Part shown: piece by piece, positions 36,938-46,215 of the stretch
How the letters are laid out: each line of letters opens with the position of its first letter
Position numbering within the stretch: the first letter of the stretch is position 1
Source of the DNA: Treponema parvum
GTDB lineage: Bacteria; Spirochaetota; Spirochaetia; Treponematales; Treponemataceae
DNA length: 64,000 nucleotides
Direction: 5' to 3'
NCBI RefSeq assembly: GCF_017893945.1
Contig: NZ_CP054257.1
Span: forward strand, 1,178,001 to 1,242,000
Position numbers and translations under genes: made by a program
Notes under the pieces: generated by a model
What the model was told of the DNA's origin: nothing
Seen by the model: the letters and a program-made list of their open reading frames with translations, nothing else
The model's database searches: none

Positions 36938-39073
36938 CTAAAGAAGGTTTACGGGATCTACGTCCGCTTCGATGTAGACTTCCTGAGGACGTTTAAAATC
37001 GTTTAACAGATGAGAAGCGAGTTTTTGAAGGGAGGATATGTTTTTACCTTTAAGCAATATCTGATACCGGTAGTTCATCGCGATCTTTTCAATGGGACAC
37101 TCCGACGGGCCGAGTATTTGCGCCTGATCGCCGTGTCTTCCGGAAAGATCTGCGATCGAATTTTCAAGTATGGAAAACGCCTCTTCGGAAGCGTTTTCCG
37201 CGCTTGTTTTTGAAGGCGATCTGAACACAAGTCTTATCAATCTTGAATAAGGAGGAAAGCCCAAGGCTTTGCGGATTTCCAGCTCTTCAAGGTAGAATTT
37301 TTCGATATTCCCGTTTACCGCGTGATATATCGGAGCGCGGTCGGGATTATAGGTTTGCACAATCACCTTGCCGTCGGGCGAAAAACGGCCTGCGCGTCCG
37401 GCTACCTGCGTTATCAATGAAAAAACTCTTTCCGACGCGCGGAAATCCGGCAGGTGAAGTCCCGTATCGGCTAAAACAATGCCCACAAGCTGAAGGTTCA
37501 AAAAATTTAGTCCCTTTGCGACCATCTGAGTGCCGAGCATAATGTCGAAATCGCCGTTTTTAAAAGCCGTAAGTTTTTCCTGTAATTCTCCCTTTTTTGT
37601 AAGGCTGTCGGTGTCTACGCGGACAATACGCGCAGCCGGAAATTTTGCCCTCACTTCGGCTTCGATAAATTCGGTTCCGAAGCCCGAATAACCTACGTCA
37701 AACGAAGAACATCTGGGGCATTCCCCGGGAACTTCCGTAGACCACCCGCAGTAATGGCACATGAGACGGTTTTCATTTTTGTGATAAGTGAGAGGAACCG
37801 AACAGTTTTTGCATATCATTTCATAGCCGCAGCTTTGGCAGCGGAAAAAATGTGTAAAGCCGCGTCTGTTAAGAAAGAGTATTACTTGACGCTTGTTTTC
37901 TATTGTGGAACGTATTTCTTCTGCGAGTTCATTTGAAATGCAGCCGCTTATCTTTTGTTTGCTTAAATCCACGCAGCGGATGTCCGGCATGTCGCCTCCG
38001 GCGAGCCGCTTAGTAAGAACGTGCCGCCTTATGGCGCCGGTCTGCATAAGGTGCCACGCTTCCACGGACGGCGTTGCGCTTCCCATAACCAAAGGGATAG
38101 ATAATCTTGTCGATCGGAACATTGCCGCCTGTCGCGCGTGATAGCGCGGCGTCGTTCCCGATTTATAAGAAGCGTCGTGTTCTTCATCGATTATTATGAT
38201 CCCGAGATCCGGAACAGGCGCAAAGACCGCGCTTCTGGCTCCTATGACGATTCGCGCTTGCTTATTCAGTATGCGGCGCCATTCGCTGAGTTTTTGACTC
38301 GGAGTAAGCCCTGAATGCAAAACCGCAACCGTGCCGCCGAAACGCTGAGATACGGCTTCTATCACTTGATGCGTCAAGCCTATTTCCGGAACCAAATATA
38401 TTACGCCCTTTTTTTGATTTAGAATTTTTTCGGCCGCTTGAAGAAAAACTTCCGTTTTCCCCGAGCCGGTCTTTCCGTATAAATAGTGAAATTTGTCCGG
38501 AACTCCGTATGTTTTGTCCTTTTTTTCCGTAAAAATACCTTCTACGGCAGCGCTTTGCTCTTCGGACAGCCGCCTCGGGCTTGTGTCGGGAATTTCTTCG
38601 GCGTATGAAAAGCCTCCTGCATCGCTTTCCCGTTTTCCGGTAGGGAGCATTGCGGCTATGGCTTCTCCCAGCGAGCAAAGATAATATTTTGACATCCAAA
38701 GAGCGAGCGACAAAAGTTCTTCGCCGAAAAGCGCCTGATCGTCAAGTATTCTTATGACGGGTTTTATCTTATCTTCTTCGACCGGACAATTTTGCGGAAG
38801 TTTTTCGTGGACGGCGACGATGAACCCCGTGGTCTTTCTGCTGCCGAATCGAATTTCGGCTCTTTTTCCGACTTCAGGGATTCCTTTGGCGGATTTTTTT
38901 TTTGCGGAAGGCATATTTGCTGCAGAAAGAGCCGCCGCAACAGAAGGCGAACTGGCTGCGGAAGCCGAGTCGGAAGACTCTCTCTTTGCCGAAGAATCGT
39001 CGGCGCCTTCTTGAAACGAGTATGTGAATGTCTGATTTATAGGCACATTTACGGCAATATCAAGGTAAAGCAT
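36938..39073 (-). CDS. priA: Primosomal replication protein PriA
   Basis: Restarts stalled replication forks by recognising branched DNA and loading the replicative helicase. It has the N-terminal 3'-binding domain, YGKTGSGKTEVFLQA (Walker A), IIIDEEHDASYK (DEEH), paired zinc-binding cysteines (CQSCGYEMICKNCS, CHYCGWSTEVPGECPRC) and VAGRAGR (motif VI). Residues 22-66 form an Ala/Ser/Lys-rich low-complexity insert inside the DNA-binding domain (bases ~38876-39010). Length 711. Confidence 0.95.
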   Translation of the reverse strand: MLYLDIAVNVPINQTFTYSFQEGADDSSAKRESSDSASAASSPSVAAALSAANMPSAKKKSAKGIPEVGKRAEIRFGSRKTTGFIVAVHEKLPQNCPVEEDKIKPVIRILDDQALFGEELLSLALWMSKYYLCSLGEAIAAMLPTGKRESDAGGFSYAEEIPDTSPRRLSEEQSAAVEGIFTEKKDKTYGVPDKFHYLYGKTGSGKTEVFLQAAEKILNQKKGVIYLVPEIGLTHQVIEAVSQRFGGTVAVLHSGLTPSQKLSEWRRILNKQARIVIGARSAVFAPVPDLGIIIIDEEHDASYKSGTTPRYHARQAAMFRSTRLSIPLVMGSATPSVEAWHLMQTGAIRRHVLTKRLAGGDMPDIRCVDLSKQKISGCISNELAEEIRSTIENKRQVILFLNRRGFTHFFRCQSCGYEMICKNCSVPLTYHKNENRLMCHYCGWSTEVPGECPRCSSFDVGYSGFGTEFIEAEVRAKFPAARIVRVDTDSLTKKGELQEKLTAFKNGDFDIMLGTQMVAKGLNFLNLQLVGIVLADTGLHLPDFRASERVFSLITQVAGRAGRFSPDGKVIVQTYNPDRAPIYHAVNGNIEKFYLEELEIRKALGFPPYSRLIRLVFRSPSKTSAENASEEAFSILENSIADLSGRHGDQAQILGPSECPIEKIAMNYRYQILLKGKNISSLQKLASHLLNDFKRPQEVYIEADVDPVNLL

Positions 39074-39086
39074 TTACATTGCCTCT

Positions 39087-39995
39087 TTACTGTACGGACG
39101 GTGAGAAAAACGCGTCCGTATAATTTTCATAGCCGGGAACGAGAGATTGAAGCTTGTCTCTGAACATTTTTAGGTCTTCCCACGCAGGGCGCTTGAGATC
39201 TTCGTTTCTTAAGAGGGCGCTGGGGTGGTATGTGCATAATACGGGAATACCGTTGAGATCGTGAAACGTGTTTCTGAGGCGGCCTATGCCGGTTTCCGTT
39301 CTAAGCAAATTTTGAGAAGCTATGCGCCCGACGGCTAGGATCATCGCGGGTTTGAGAGTTGTGATCTGCGCTTCCAAAAACGCCCTGCATGCTTCCGCTT
39401 CTTCAGGCTTAGGATCGCGGTTATTAGGCGGTCTGCATTTTACGATGTTCGCAATAAAACAGTTTTTTTTGCGGTCGAGCGCGATCGATAAAAGCATTTT
39501 GTCCAAAAGCTTTCCCGCAGGTCCTACGAAGGGTCTGCCCGTGGCGTCTTCGTCTGCGCCGGGGCCTTCGCCTACTACAAGCACAACTGGATGTAAGACT
39601 CCTTCTCCCGGAACCGTATTTTTTCTGGTAGAGCTTAAAGCGCAACGCAAACATTCGGAAATTTTTTTTGAAACGGATTCTACAGATCCTGCGGCAAACT
39701 GCCCTGGCGGAGCATTTTTTTCGGCCGCAGTATCTTTTTCACCTGCGATGAATTGTCCCGCCGATGTGTTTTTTTCGGCCGCAGTATTTTTTCCCGCGGC
39801 GTTTTCACCCGCAAATTGTCCTGATTGTCCGTTTTTTTCACCCGAAGCGAAATCTTCAATATCGTCATAAAAAACCGGAGGTTCGGCCGGAAAGTCGGGA
39901 GATCCGAATCCGTAAATATGGTCGGAGGCTGTTTTTATAAGCGTGTAAATAATATTTTTGTCGGAGGACTTCATCTGTGGTTTTAAGGATAGCAT
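39087..39995 (-). CDS. Family 4 uracil-DNA glycosylase
   Basis: Iron-sulfur glycosylase that removes uracil from DNA. It has VVGEGPGADEDATGRPFVGPAG (motif 1 with catalytic residues), IVKCRPPNNRDP and TYHPSALLR. Cysteines at ECLRC, KCRPP and EACRAF fit the [4Fe-4S] cluster. Ahead of the domain, residues ~50-103 form degenerate repeats built of QFAGE/EKNTAA units (bases ~39689-39845). They are unlikely to be catalytic. It ends 13 bases before priA and may be co-transcribed with it. Confidence 0.92.
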   Translation of the reverse strand: MLSLKPQMKSSDKNIIYTLIKTASDHIYGFGSPDFPAEPPVFYDDIEDFASGEKNGQSGQFAGENAAGKNTAAEKNTSAGQFIAGEKDTAAEKNAPPGQFAAGSVESVSKKISECLRCALSSTRKNTVPGEGVLHPVVLVVGEGPGADEDATGRPFVGPAGKLLDKMLLSIALDRKKNCFIANIVKCRPPNNRDPKPEEAEACRAFLEAQITTLKPAMILAVGRIASQNLLRTETGIGRLRNTFHDLNGIPVLCTYHPSALLRNEDLKRPAWEDLKMFRDKLQSLVPGYENYTDAFFSPSVQ

Positions 39996-40038
39996 ATTGC
40001 TTGCCGTTCGTGCAACAATGCTGTAGTATTTAGAAAAT

Positions 40039-41259
40039 ATGAATATTGCGATGTTTACCGACGCTTATCTTCCGAGAATCAATGGTGTCGCGATTTCCGT
40101 TCATTCTTATGCGCTTGAATTGACCAATCTGGGGCACAACGTATGCGTGGTATGTCTTGAATATTCGGAAGAGCAGCAAAAAAGCGCGCTGTTTGACGAA
40201 AAGGCGGAGGATTTAAAAACTCCGTTTAAGATAGTTCGAATTCCTTCTACAAGTTTGATCTGGTCAAAAGAAGACCGCGTCGCAAGATTCGACAAATGGA
40301 TATTTTTAAAAAAGGCCATGGATAAATTCCGCCCGGATATAATCCACATAAATTCCGAATGGGTCGTGGGATATTTCGGAGAGATATACGCCCTTCACAG
40401 GCGCATCCCTTATGTTTTCACTTTTCACACTTTGTGGGAAGATTATCTTTACAACTATGTTTCTTTTTTGCCCGAAGCTTCCACGAGAAAAATCGGAAGG
40501 GAAATAGTCAAATTCTACCTTAAGCGGGCTACCGTCATAATCGCGCCTACCCAGCGGATCGCCGATGTAGTAAAAGAATACGGCGTAGACAGAGAAGTTG
40601 AGCTTTTGCCCACGGGAATTCCCGACTGGATATTTAAATACAGTTTTGAAAGAGATATTAAAATACATTCGCAGATTTTTTCCACTTATCCTTCGATTGC
40701 GGATAAAAAAGTCCTTTTATATGTGGGAAGGGTGGTAAAAGAAAAAAATCTTGCATTTTTACTGAACGTGTTTGAACTTGTAAAGCAAAAGGAAGACAAG
40801 ACGGCTTTAATGTTTGTGGGAGACGGTCCTTACCTTGAAGAATTAAAACAGCTCGCGACGGAACGGGGTTTCGGGGACGACGTGATCTTTACAGGTTATG
40901 CGGCGCGCACGGATCTGCTTTATTATTACAAACACGCTTCGGTTTTCGTGTTTCCGAGCCTTACCGACACTCAGGGGCTTGTTACCGTAGAAGCCATGAT
41001 GAACGGTTTACCCGTAGTGGCCATAGGCGAAATGGGAACGCTCGACGTGATGCAGGGAGACAACGGCGGATTTATGGTCAAAAACGACGCGGAAGAATTT
41101 GCCGCGCGGGTATGCGATCTTATCGAAAATCCCTATTTGCGCAGAAAAAAATCGGCGGAAGCGCTGGAATGGGCTAAAAAGTGGTCTATGGGCGCTCTCG
41201 TAAAGGATTTGGTTCTGTGCTATGAAAAGGCCATAAACTTAAAAAAAGAGGAAAGATAA
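40039..41259 (+). CDS. Glycosyltransferase family 4 (group 1)
   Basis: GT-B retaining transferase acting at the inner membrane. The N-terminal acceptor domain starts MNIAMFTDAYLPRINGVAIS; the donor domain has VLLYVGRVVKEKNLAFLL and FVFPSLTDTQGLVTVEAMMNG, the nucleotide-sugar EX7E site. The overall pattern recalls alpha-monoglucosyldiacylglycerol synthases. A second transferase of the MGDG-synthase type lies three genes on, so glycolipid synthesis is a fair guess. The next gene starts four bases after its stop. Confidence 0.88.
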   Translation: MNIAMFTDAYLPRINGVAISVHSYALELTNLGHNVCVVCLEYSEEQQKSALFDEKAEDLKTPFKIVRIPSTSLIWSKEDRVARFDKWIFLKKAMDKFRPDIIHINSEWVVGYFGEIYALHRRIPYVFTFHTLWEDYLYNYVSFLPEASTRKIGREIVKFYLKRATVIIAPTQRIADVVKEYGVDREVELLPTGIPDWIFKYSFERDIKIHSQIFSTYPSIADKKVLLYVGRVVKEKNLAFLLNVFELVKQKEDKTALMFVGDGPYLEELKQLATERGFGDDVIFTGYAARTDLLYYYKHASVFVFPSLTDTQGLVTVEAMMNGLPVVAIGEMGTLDVMQGDNGGFMVKNDAEEFAARVCDLIENPYLRRKKSAEALEWAKKWSMGALVKDLVLCYEKAINLKKEER

Positions 41260-41263
41260 AAAC

Positions 41264-43174
41264 ATGTGCGGTAATGATTGCGGCATAAGCGGAATTCGGT
41301 GCGCTATACAAGGCGTGATAAGTAAGCTTGAAATTTTACTGAAAATAAAACCGTCGTTTAAAAATAAACTTTTTTTCTGTACGCTCCCGCTCTGTTTTTT
41401 TACCTTTCATTTTGCGGCCGAAGAGATGGCGGAATGTATGATCCCCGCCGAACTGCCGCCGCAGAGCCGCTCTGTTTCCCGCCGGTCAGAGCTCCGCCGC
41501 GGAGAAAACGAGCTTGTCGCGCCGAATTCGTGGGTTTACGACGCCCTTACCGCCGTTGCGCTTGAAAGCGGCATAGTTCAGTTTACGGACAATACGCCTC
41601 TTACGATCGCTGAAATAAAATCGTATCTGCATGAAATCGATCCTGATTCTTTAAGTCCCTCCGGACGAAATCAGTACGCTATGATCCGAGAGTATTTTTC
41701 AAAAAAATATCTTTCGTTCGATTCGGACGTTTTATCGCTCGGAATAGACCCTTCGATAAATCCTCAATCGTATTACAAATCGAACGACGACATAGATTGG
41801 GTATACGATCGTTACAAAAGAAAGCCTTTTATAGACGTTCCCGTCATACTTTCGGTAAGCGATTACGCGACAATGTTTATGGATCTTTATCTGGGGCAAA
41901 ATCAATGCGCTATGGAACATCCGGACAATTATTTTAACGCGCCCTTATCCGCCGATTATTTTGACATAAATTTTCCGCACACGGCGTACGGTTCTACCGG
42001 ATTTAAATTTACGGATTTTTCAGGATTGAGTTTTCAGCTTGGGATGGGCGGAACTTCGATCGGCCGCACGCAGACGGGCAGCATAATATATTCCGACTTT
42101 ATGACGCAGGCTTCTTACGCTCAGCTTTCGTTTTATTCCCCGAATTTTAAGTACACGATGCTTGTCACGCAGCTTAACGTCGACAAATACATGTATTCCC
42201 ATCGTTTGGAATTCAGATTTTTTAAAAAACTTACCGTTTCGGTTATGGAATCTACATTGACAAACGCCGAAATGGAATTGCGCTATTTTAATCCTCTTAC
42301 GGTTTTTCACGGAGCCGCCCCTTGGCGCGATTATACGGCGTCAAGCGCGGACAGTGAAGATTCCCATAACTGTGAATTCCTGGGGATTTCAGTTCAGTAC
42401 ACGCCGGTAAAAAATGTCCGCCTTTACGGACTTTTTGCAATGAACCAGTTCCAGACCGCATATGAAACTTCCAACTATCCCGACGATAACACGCCCAATT
42501 CGATGGGAGGCCAGCTGGGCTTTGAATCTTTTATTCCGTCGGGCGTCGGGCGCTTTCATTTCGGCGTAGAAGGATATTACGCCAATCCGTATCTGTACAT
42601 AAAACAGAGCCCGGACTGGTCGCTGTGCCGGACTTACGAGGAAAACATAGGCGATAAAAACCCGTTTTACGAGTGGGTGGGTTCTCCGTTCGGACCGGAC
42701 GCTATCGCATGCAGCCTAACGTTAGGGTATGAAAATACTGGTCTCAGACGGAACGCCGATATGAGGTCGGCAGATTCGCTTGAAGCTTCGGATTCCGGCG
42801 GAAAAAGAATAAACCGATGGTCGGTCAACTTGACATACCTTTATCTGTGTCAGGGAGAAAATTCCGGAACGAGGGTTTTTCATAACGACGGCTTTAAATG
42901 GGGCGGAACCGACGTCTATTTTGACATGGCCGACAAGGATAAATGGGCGTATCCTACCGACGGCAACGGCCGCAATAAGTATGCTGTCGCCCCTACTGGA
43001 ACTCCCCAATATACAAACCGCCTGAGTTTGCGCGGAACTTGGGATGTTTGCGACAATCTTTCTTTTACTCTTGTACCGTCTTATGTTATAATTTTCAACA
43101 ACGGTAATAAGACAGGCAAAACCGACAAAGGCGTTGAAATAGCCTTCGCCGTAAAATGGTCGATTATAAGATAA
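41264..43174 (+). CDS. Wzi-like outer-membrane beta-barrel protein (first of two)
   Basis: A 636-residue envelope protein. A hydrophobic signal (LFFCTLPLCFFTFHFAAEE) lies about 35 residues in, so the true start may be a GTG at 41315. A helical N-terminal part (SWVYDALTAVALESGIVQF) precedes a long beta-strand region with YSHRLEFRFFKKLTVSVMES and ELRYFNPLTVFHG, a pattern I associate with capsule-assembly protein Wzi. Wzi binds surface polysaccharide, but the substrate here is unknown. It is co-directional with a glycosyltransferase and a paralogue. Confidence 0.65.
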   Translation: MCGNDCGISGIRCAIQGVISKLEILLKIKPSFKNKLFFCTLPLCFFTFHFAAEEMAECMIPAELPPQSRSVSRRSELRRGENELVAPNSWVYDALTAVALESGIVQFTDNTPLTIAEIKSYLHEIDPDSLSPSGRNQYAMIREYFSKKYLSFDSDVLSLGIDPSINPQSYYKSNDDIDWVYDRYKRKPFIDVPVILSVSDYATMFMDLYLGQNQCAMEHPDNYFNAPLSADYFDINFPHTAYGSTGFKFTDFSGLSFQLGMGGTSIGRTQTGSIIYSDFMTQASYAQLSFYSPNFKYTMLVTQLNVDKYMYSHRLEFRFFKKLTVSVMESTLTNAEMELRYFNPLTVFHGAAPWRDYTASSADSEDSHNCEFLGISVQYTPVKNVRLYGLFAMNQFQTAYETSNYPDDNTPNSMGGQLGFESFIPSGVGRFHFGVEGYYANPYLYIKQSPDWSLCRTYEENIGDKNPFYEWVGSPFGPDAIACSLTLGYENTGLRRNADMRSADSLEASDSGGKRINRWSVNLTYLYLCQGENSGTRVFHNDGFKWGGTDVYFDMADKDKWAYPTDGNGRNKYAVAPTGTPQYTNRLSLRGTWDVCDNLSFTLVPSYVIIFNNGNKTGKTDKGVEIAFAVKWSIIR

Positions 43175-43193
43175 AACCGGAGTTTACATACAG

Positions 43194-45047
43194 ATGAATA
43201 AAAAAGTATTCGCTTCTCTTTTTTTTATGTTTACGGCGTTAGTCGCCTTTGCTCACTTAAGCGTAGATCCGCAGGACGAGTTTTATACTCATGCGCAGAG
43301 TTGGGAACTTAAAGGATATGTAGAAAAACTTCCGCAACTGCGCCCGTATCCTCTTAATGTCATAAAAAACATACTGTCGCAGGTAATTGAAAAGGGAAGC
43401 GGCAGAGATTGTGAAATCGCAAAAGAATACTACGAGCGGGTGACGGGGCGCCCGTGGCACATCGTAATTGCCGGCGGAGTACGAAACGAGATCGAATATG
43501 ACAATTATTCGGGAAAGACCGTAACCCGCCAGTATAACGGCGGCCCGCGCGTCATCGGCGACCTTATGATTTCCCCGATCGTTTCCGTAGGATACGACTT
43601 AGGCATTTATTCCGTAAACGAAGACGACGTCGACGTAATGCCCGTTTTTTCCCGTTCGGAAAACGACACCGTCGCGGATTCCACTGAAATAGGGCCGTTC
43701 AGATTGAACATAGACATGAACTCGAATGTCGCCGTAGGGACTGAAAGAGTTTATGTTCAGGCGGGAATAAACAGGAGCGGTTTCGGGCCGTTTTTAAACG
43801 ACGACCTTGCCTTAAGCGACAACGCTTTTCACGCTCCGTCATTCGCGTTTTACTACGACGGCGGTGCATGGTCTTATTCCCATATAATTCAATCCGTCGG
43901 CGCTTCTTTAAATAACGGGGAAGATCTTATGGCGTCTTCTCAAGTAAACAAATTTTTTGCTCTTCATTCCATAAGGGTAAATCCGTTAAAAACGCTTTCA
44001 ATTTCGTATTATGAATCTACCGTGTTCGGCAAACGCTTTGACATCGCTTACATGGTTCCCGCTCCGTTTATGGCGATCCAAGGCATAGGCGATTCGAACG
44101 ACAACAGTCAGATGGGACTTCTCATAGAATATTCTCCCGTTCGGGGACTGAAATGGTCTTCCAATTTTTTTGCGGACGACCTTCCCCTTAACGATATTAT
44201 GAAATTGAAGTTCGACACAAAGATAAGGGTCGGAATAGAAAGCGGTATTCAATACTCTCCGACAGACACTGCGCTCGAACTTATGAATTTGAACTATACG
44301 ATCGTTGCGCCGTACACATACGCTCATTGGAGTTACGACGAGGACGGAAAAAGTTTTACCGATACGAGCTATAATTATTTTAATTATATGAACCGCGGAA
44401 TTGCGATCGGCATATCTTTACCGCCTAATTCAGACAGAATCGGTTTTTCGGCTAAGTTTAGGCCTGCAAAGAATTTTAACGTTACCGTGCGCTCGAATTT
44501 TATGCGTCATGCGAACGCCTATGAATCTTTAGACTCGGAAGAAGCGGAAAAAATTTATTTGGCTAACTATTATTCCCACAGAGACGGTGTTTTTTATGTG
44601 AAAAAGAGCGACGGAACGCCTATAACCCAAGCGGCTTATGATGCGCCGGGTTTTCCTGACAAAAACGACTATATCAGGATCGATACTGAAAGAGGGGACG
44701 TCTATTCCACAAATTCTTCCGCCTTTTCTCAGCAGAAACTGATCGGCGACGACGTACATGTGGACACCGCGTGGGACCACCTTAATCTTTTAAACCAGGG
44801 ACACGTGATGACCGTGATACAGGCGGGTCTTGACATGTCTTATACGCTTTCGCGCATGAAATCGGGAGTTTTTACGTTTAACTTCGGCTGGACGTGGGAA
44901 TACATAATAAATAACGGCGTGCAGAACGCCATTTACAGCGGAAGTTCGGGGGGCGGAAACTACAGGACTGCTAAAGCAGCGTGGGAAAATCAGCTTTACG
45001 ATTCCATTAACAATTATCTGTCTTTTTCAGTAAAATTAGTTTATTAA
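43194..45047 (+). CDS. Wzi-like outer-membrane beta-barrel protein (second of two)
   Basis: A 617-residue paralogue of the preceding protein with a clean signal peptide (MNKKVFASLFFMFTALVAFA). It shares the helical start (WELKGYVEKLPQLRPYPLN) and the barrel motif HSIRVNPLKTLSISYYEST, DIAYMVPAPFMA. It ends in SFSVKLVY, an aromatic C-terminus expected for BAM insertion. It probably forms a surface-polysaccharide or lipid-linked function with its neighbour; this is inference from context. Confidence 0.65.
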   Translation: MNKKVFASLFFMFTALVAFAHLSVDPQDEFYTHAQSWELKGYVEKLPQLRPYPLNVIKNILSQVIEKGSGRDCEIAKEYYERVTGRPWHIVIAGGVRNEIEYDNYSGKTVTRQYNGGPRVIGDLMISPIVSVGYDLGIYSVNEDDVDVMPVFSRSENDTVADSTEIGPFRLNIDMNSNVAVGTERVYVQAGINRSGFGPFLNDDLALSDNAFHAPSFAFYYDGGAWSYSHIIQSVGASLNNGEDLMASSQVNKFFALHSIRVNPLKTLSISYYESTVFGKRFDIAYMVPAPFMAIQGIGDSNDNSQMGLLIEYSPVRGLKWSSNFFADDLPLNDIMKLKFDTKIRVGIESGIQYSPTDTALELMNLNYTIVAPYTYAHWSYDEDGKSFTDTSYNYFNYMNRGIAIGISLPPNSDRIGFSAKFRPAKNFNVTVRSNFMRHANAYESLDSEEAEKIYLANYYSHRDGVFYVKKSDGTPITQAAYDAPGFPDKNDYIRIDTERGDVYSTNSSAFSQQKLIGDDVHVDTAWDHLNLLNQGHVMTVIQAGLDMSYTLSRMKSGVFTFNFGWTWEYIINNGVQNAIYSGSSGGGNYRTAKAAWENQLYDSINNYLSFSVKLVY

Positions 45048-45057
45048 AAAGAAAGCT

Positions 45058-46215
45058 GTGCAAAGAAAATTTGTTTTTTTGTATTTAAATACCGGAAGCG
45101 GACACATAAGCGCCGCAAAAACCCTAAAAAATGCGCTTGAAAACGAATACCCCGGCACGGAAGTGCATTTGCTGCACGGCTTCGGCGAAGGGCGCAATCT
45201 GGGCAAACTTATCTTTGAAAAAATATACGCTTTGGCCTGTAACTATATCCCCGGTCTTTATCCTTTAATCTACGATACCGCGCAGCATCGTTTTGTACAA
45301 TCTTTGTATGTGGCGGGGCTTTCCGTGCGCGTCCCCAAAAGGCTACGCCGGTTTATACTTAAAAACCGTATTACAGACGTTATTTCTTTTCACTTTGCGC
45401 TTACGCCTCCGCTTGTCAAAGTTTTAAAATATATTCCGTGGAAAGTAAACGTTTCTGAGGTCGTTACCGATCCTTTTAACGGAACGCACGCATGGTTTTA
45501 CGAACGGGAAAGCCGTTTTTTAGTCTATTCCGAACGGATGAAGGAAGAAGCCGTAACGGAGTGCGGCGTAAAACCTTCTCACATAAAGCTTATACCGTTT
45601 TTGTCGGATCCTAAATTTAAAAAAAAACTTTCGGAAGCGGAATTGACTGAACTTTTCATAAAGCACGGATTTACTCCCGGTAAAAAAATTGTCCTGTTTG
45701 CCGGCGGAGGCGAAGGGCTTGCAGGCATATTAAAGATAATAAATCGCTGTATTTTGCATTCCGCGAACTTTGCGATTGCCGTGGTTTGCGGACGCGACGC
45801 TGCGGGCAAAAAAAAGCTTGAAGCTATTTCGAAAAAAAACCCTTCGCTCAGTCTTCACGTTTTCGGTTTTGTGGATTTTATGGACGAACTTGTGAAAATT
45901 TGCAGCTGTGCGGTTATAAAGGCCGGCCCTGCCACATTGATGGAAGTTCTGCAATGCAAAAAACCTGTGATAATATGCCGCTACATACACAATCAGGAGC
46001 TTGAAAACGTGCGTTACGTGGTAAAAAACAAACTCGGGTGGTTCATAAGCGACCCGGATAAAATTTTCGATAAGATAAACGAAGTACTTACGGACGAAAG
46101 CCTTGCGCGAAAGACGTCCCGGCGCTTTGATGATGTAAAGATCGACACGGACGTTTTAAAAGCCGCCGGAATTGTTTACGAAAATGAGTGGGCCGACGAA
46201 ACGAGCGCCTTTTAG
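45058..46215 (+). CDS. MGDG-synthase-type glycosyltransferase (GT28)
   Basis: Likely diacylglycerol or lipid glycosyltransferase. It has FVFLYLNTGSGHISAAKTL at the N-terminus, the MGDG-synthase N-terminal domain, and VLFAGGGEGLAG plus AVIKAGPATLMEVLQCKKPVI in the donor-binding half, the GT28 signature. The start is GTG ten bases after the preceding stop. It ends in a four-base tail-to-tail overlap with thiI. Together with the GT4 gene at 40039 it brackets the two Wzi-like genes. Confidence 0.88.
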   Translation: MQRKFVFLYLNTGSGHISAAKTLKNALENEYPGTEVHLLHGFGEGRNLGKLIFEKIYALACNYIPGLYPLIYDTAQHRFVQSLYVAGLSVRVPKRLRRFILKNRITDVISFHFALTPPLVKVLKYIPWKVNVSEVVTDPFNGTHAWFYERESRFLVYSERMKEEAVTECGVKPSHIKLIPFLSDPKFKKKLSEAELTELFIKHGFTPGKKIVLFAGGGEGLAGILKIINRCILHSANFAIAVVCGRDAAGKKKLEAISKKNPSLSLHVFGFVDFMDELVKICSCAVIKAGPATLMEVLQCKKPVIICRYIHNQELENVRYVVKNKLGWFISDPDKIFDKINEVLTDESLARKTSRRFDDVKIDTDVLKAAGIVYENEWADETSAF

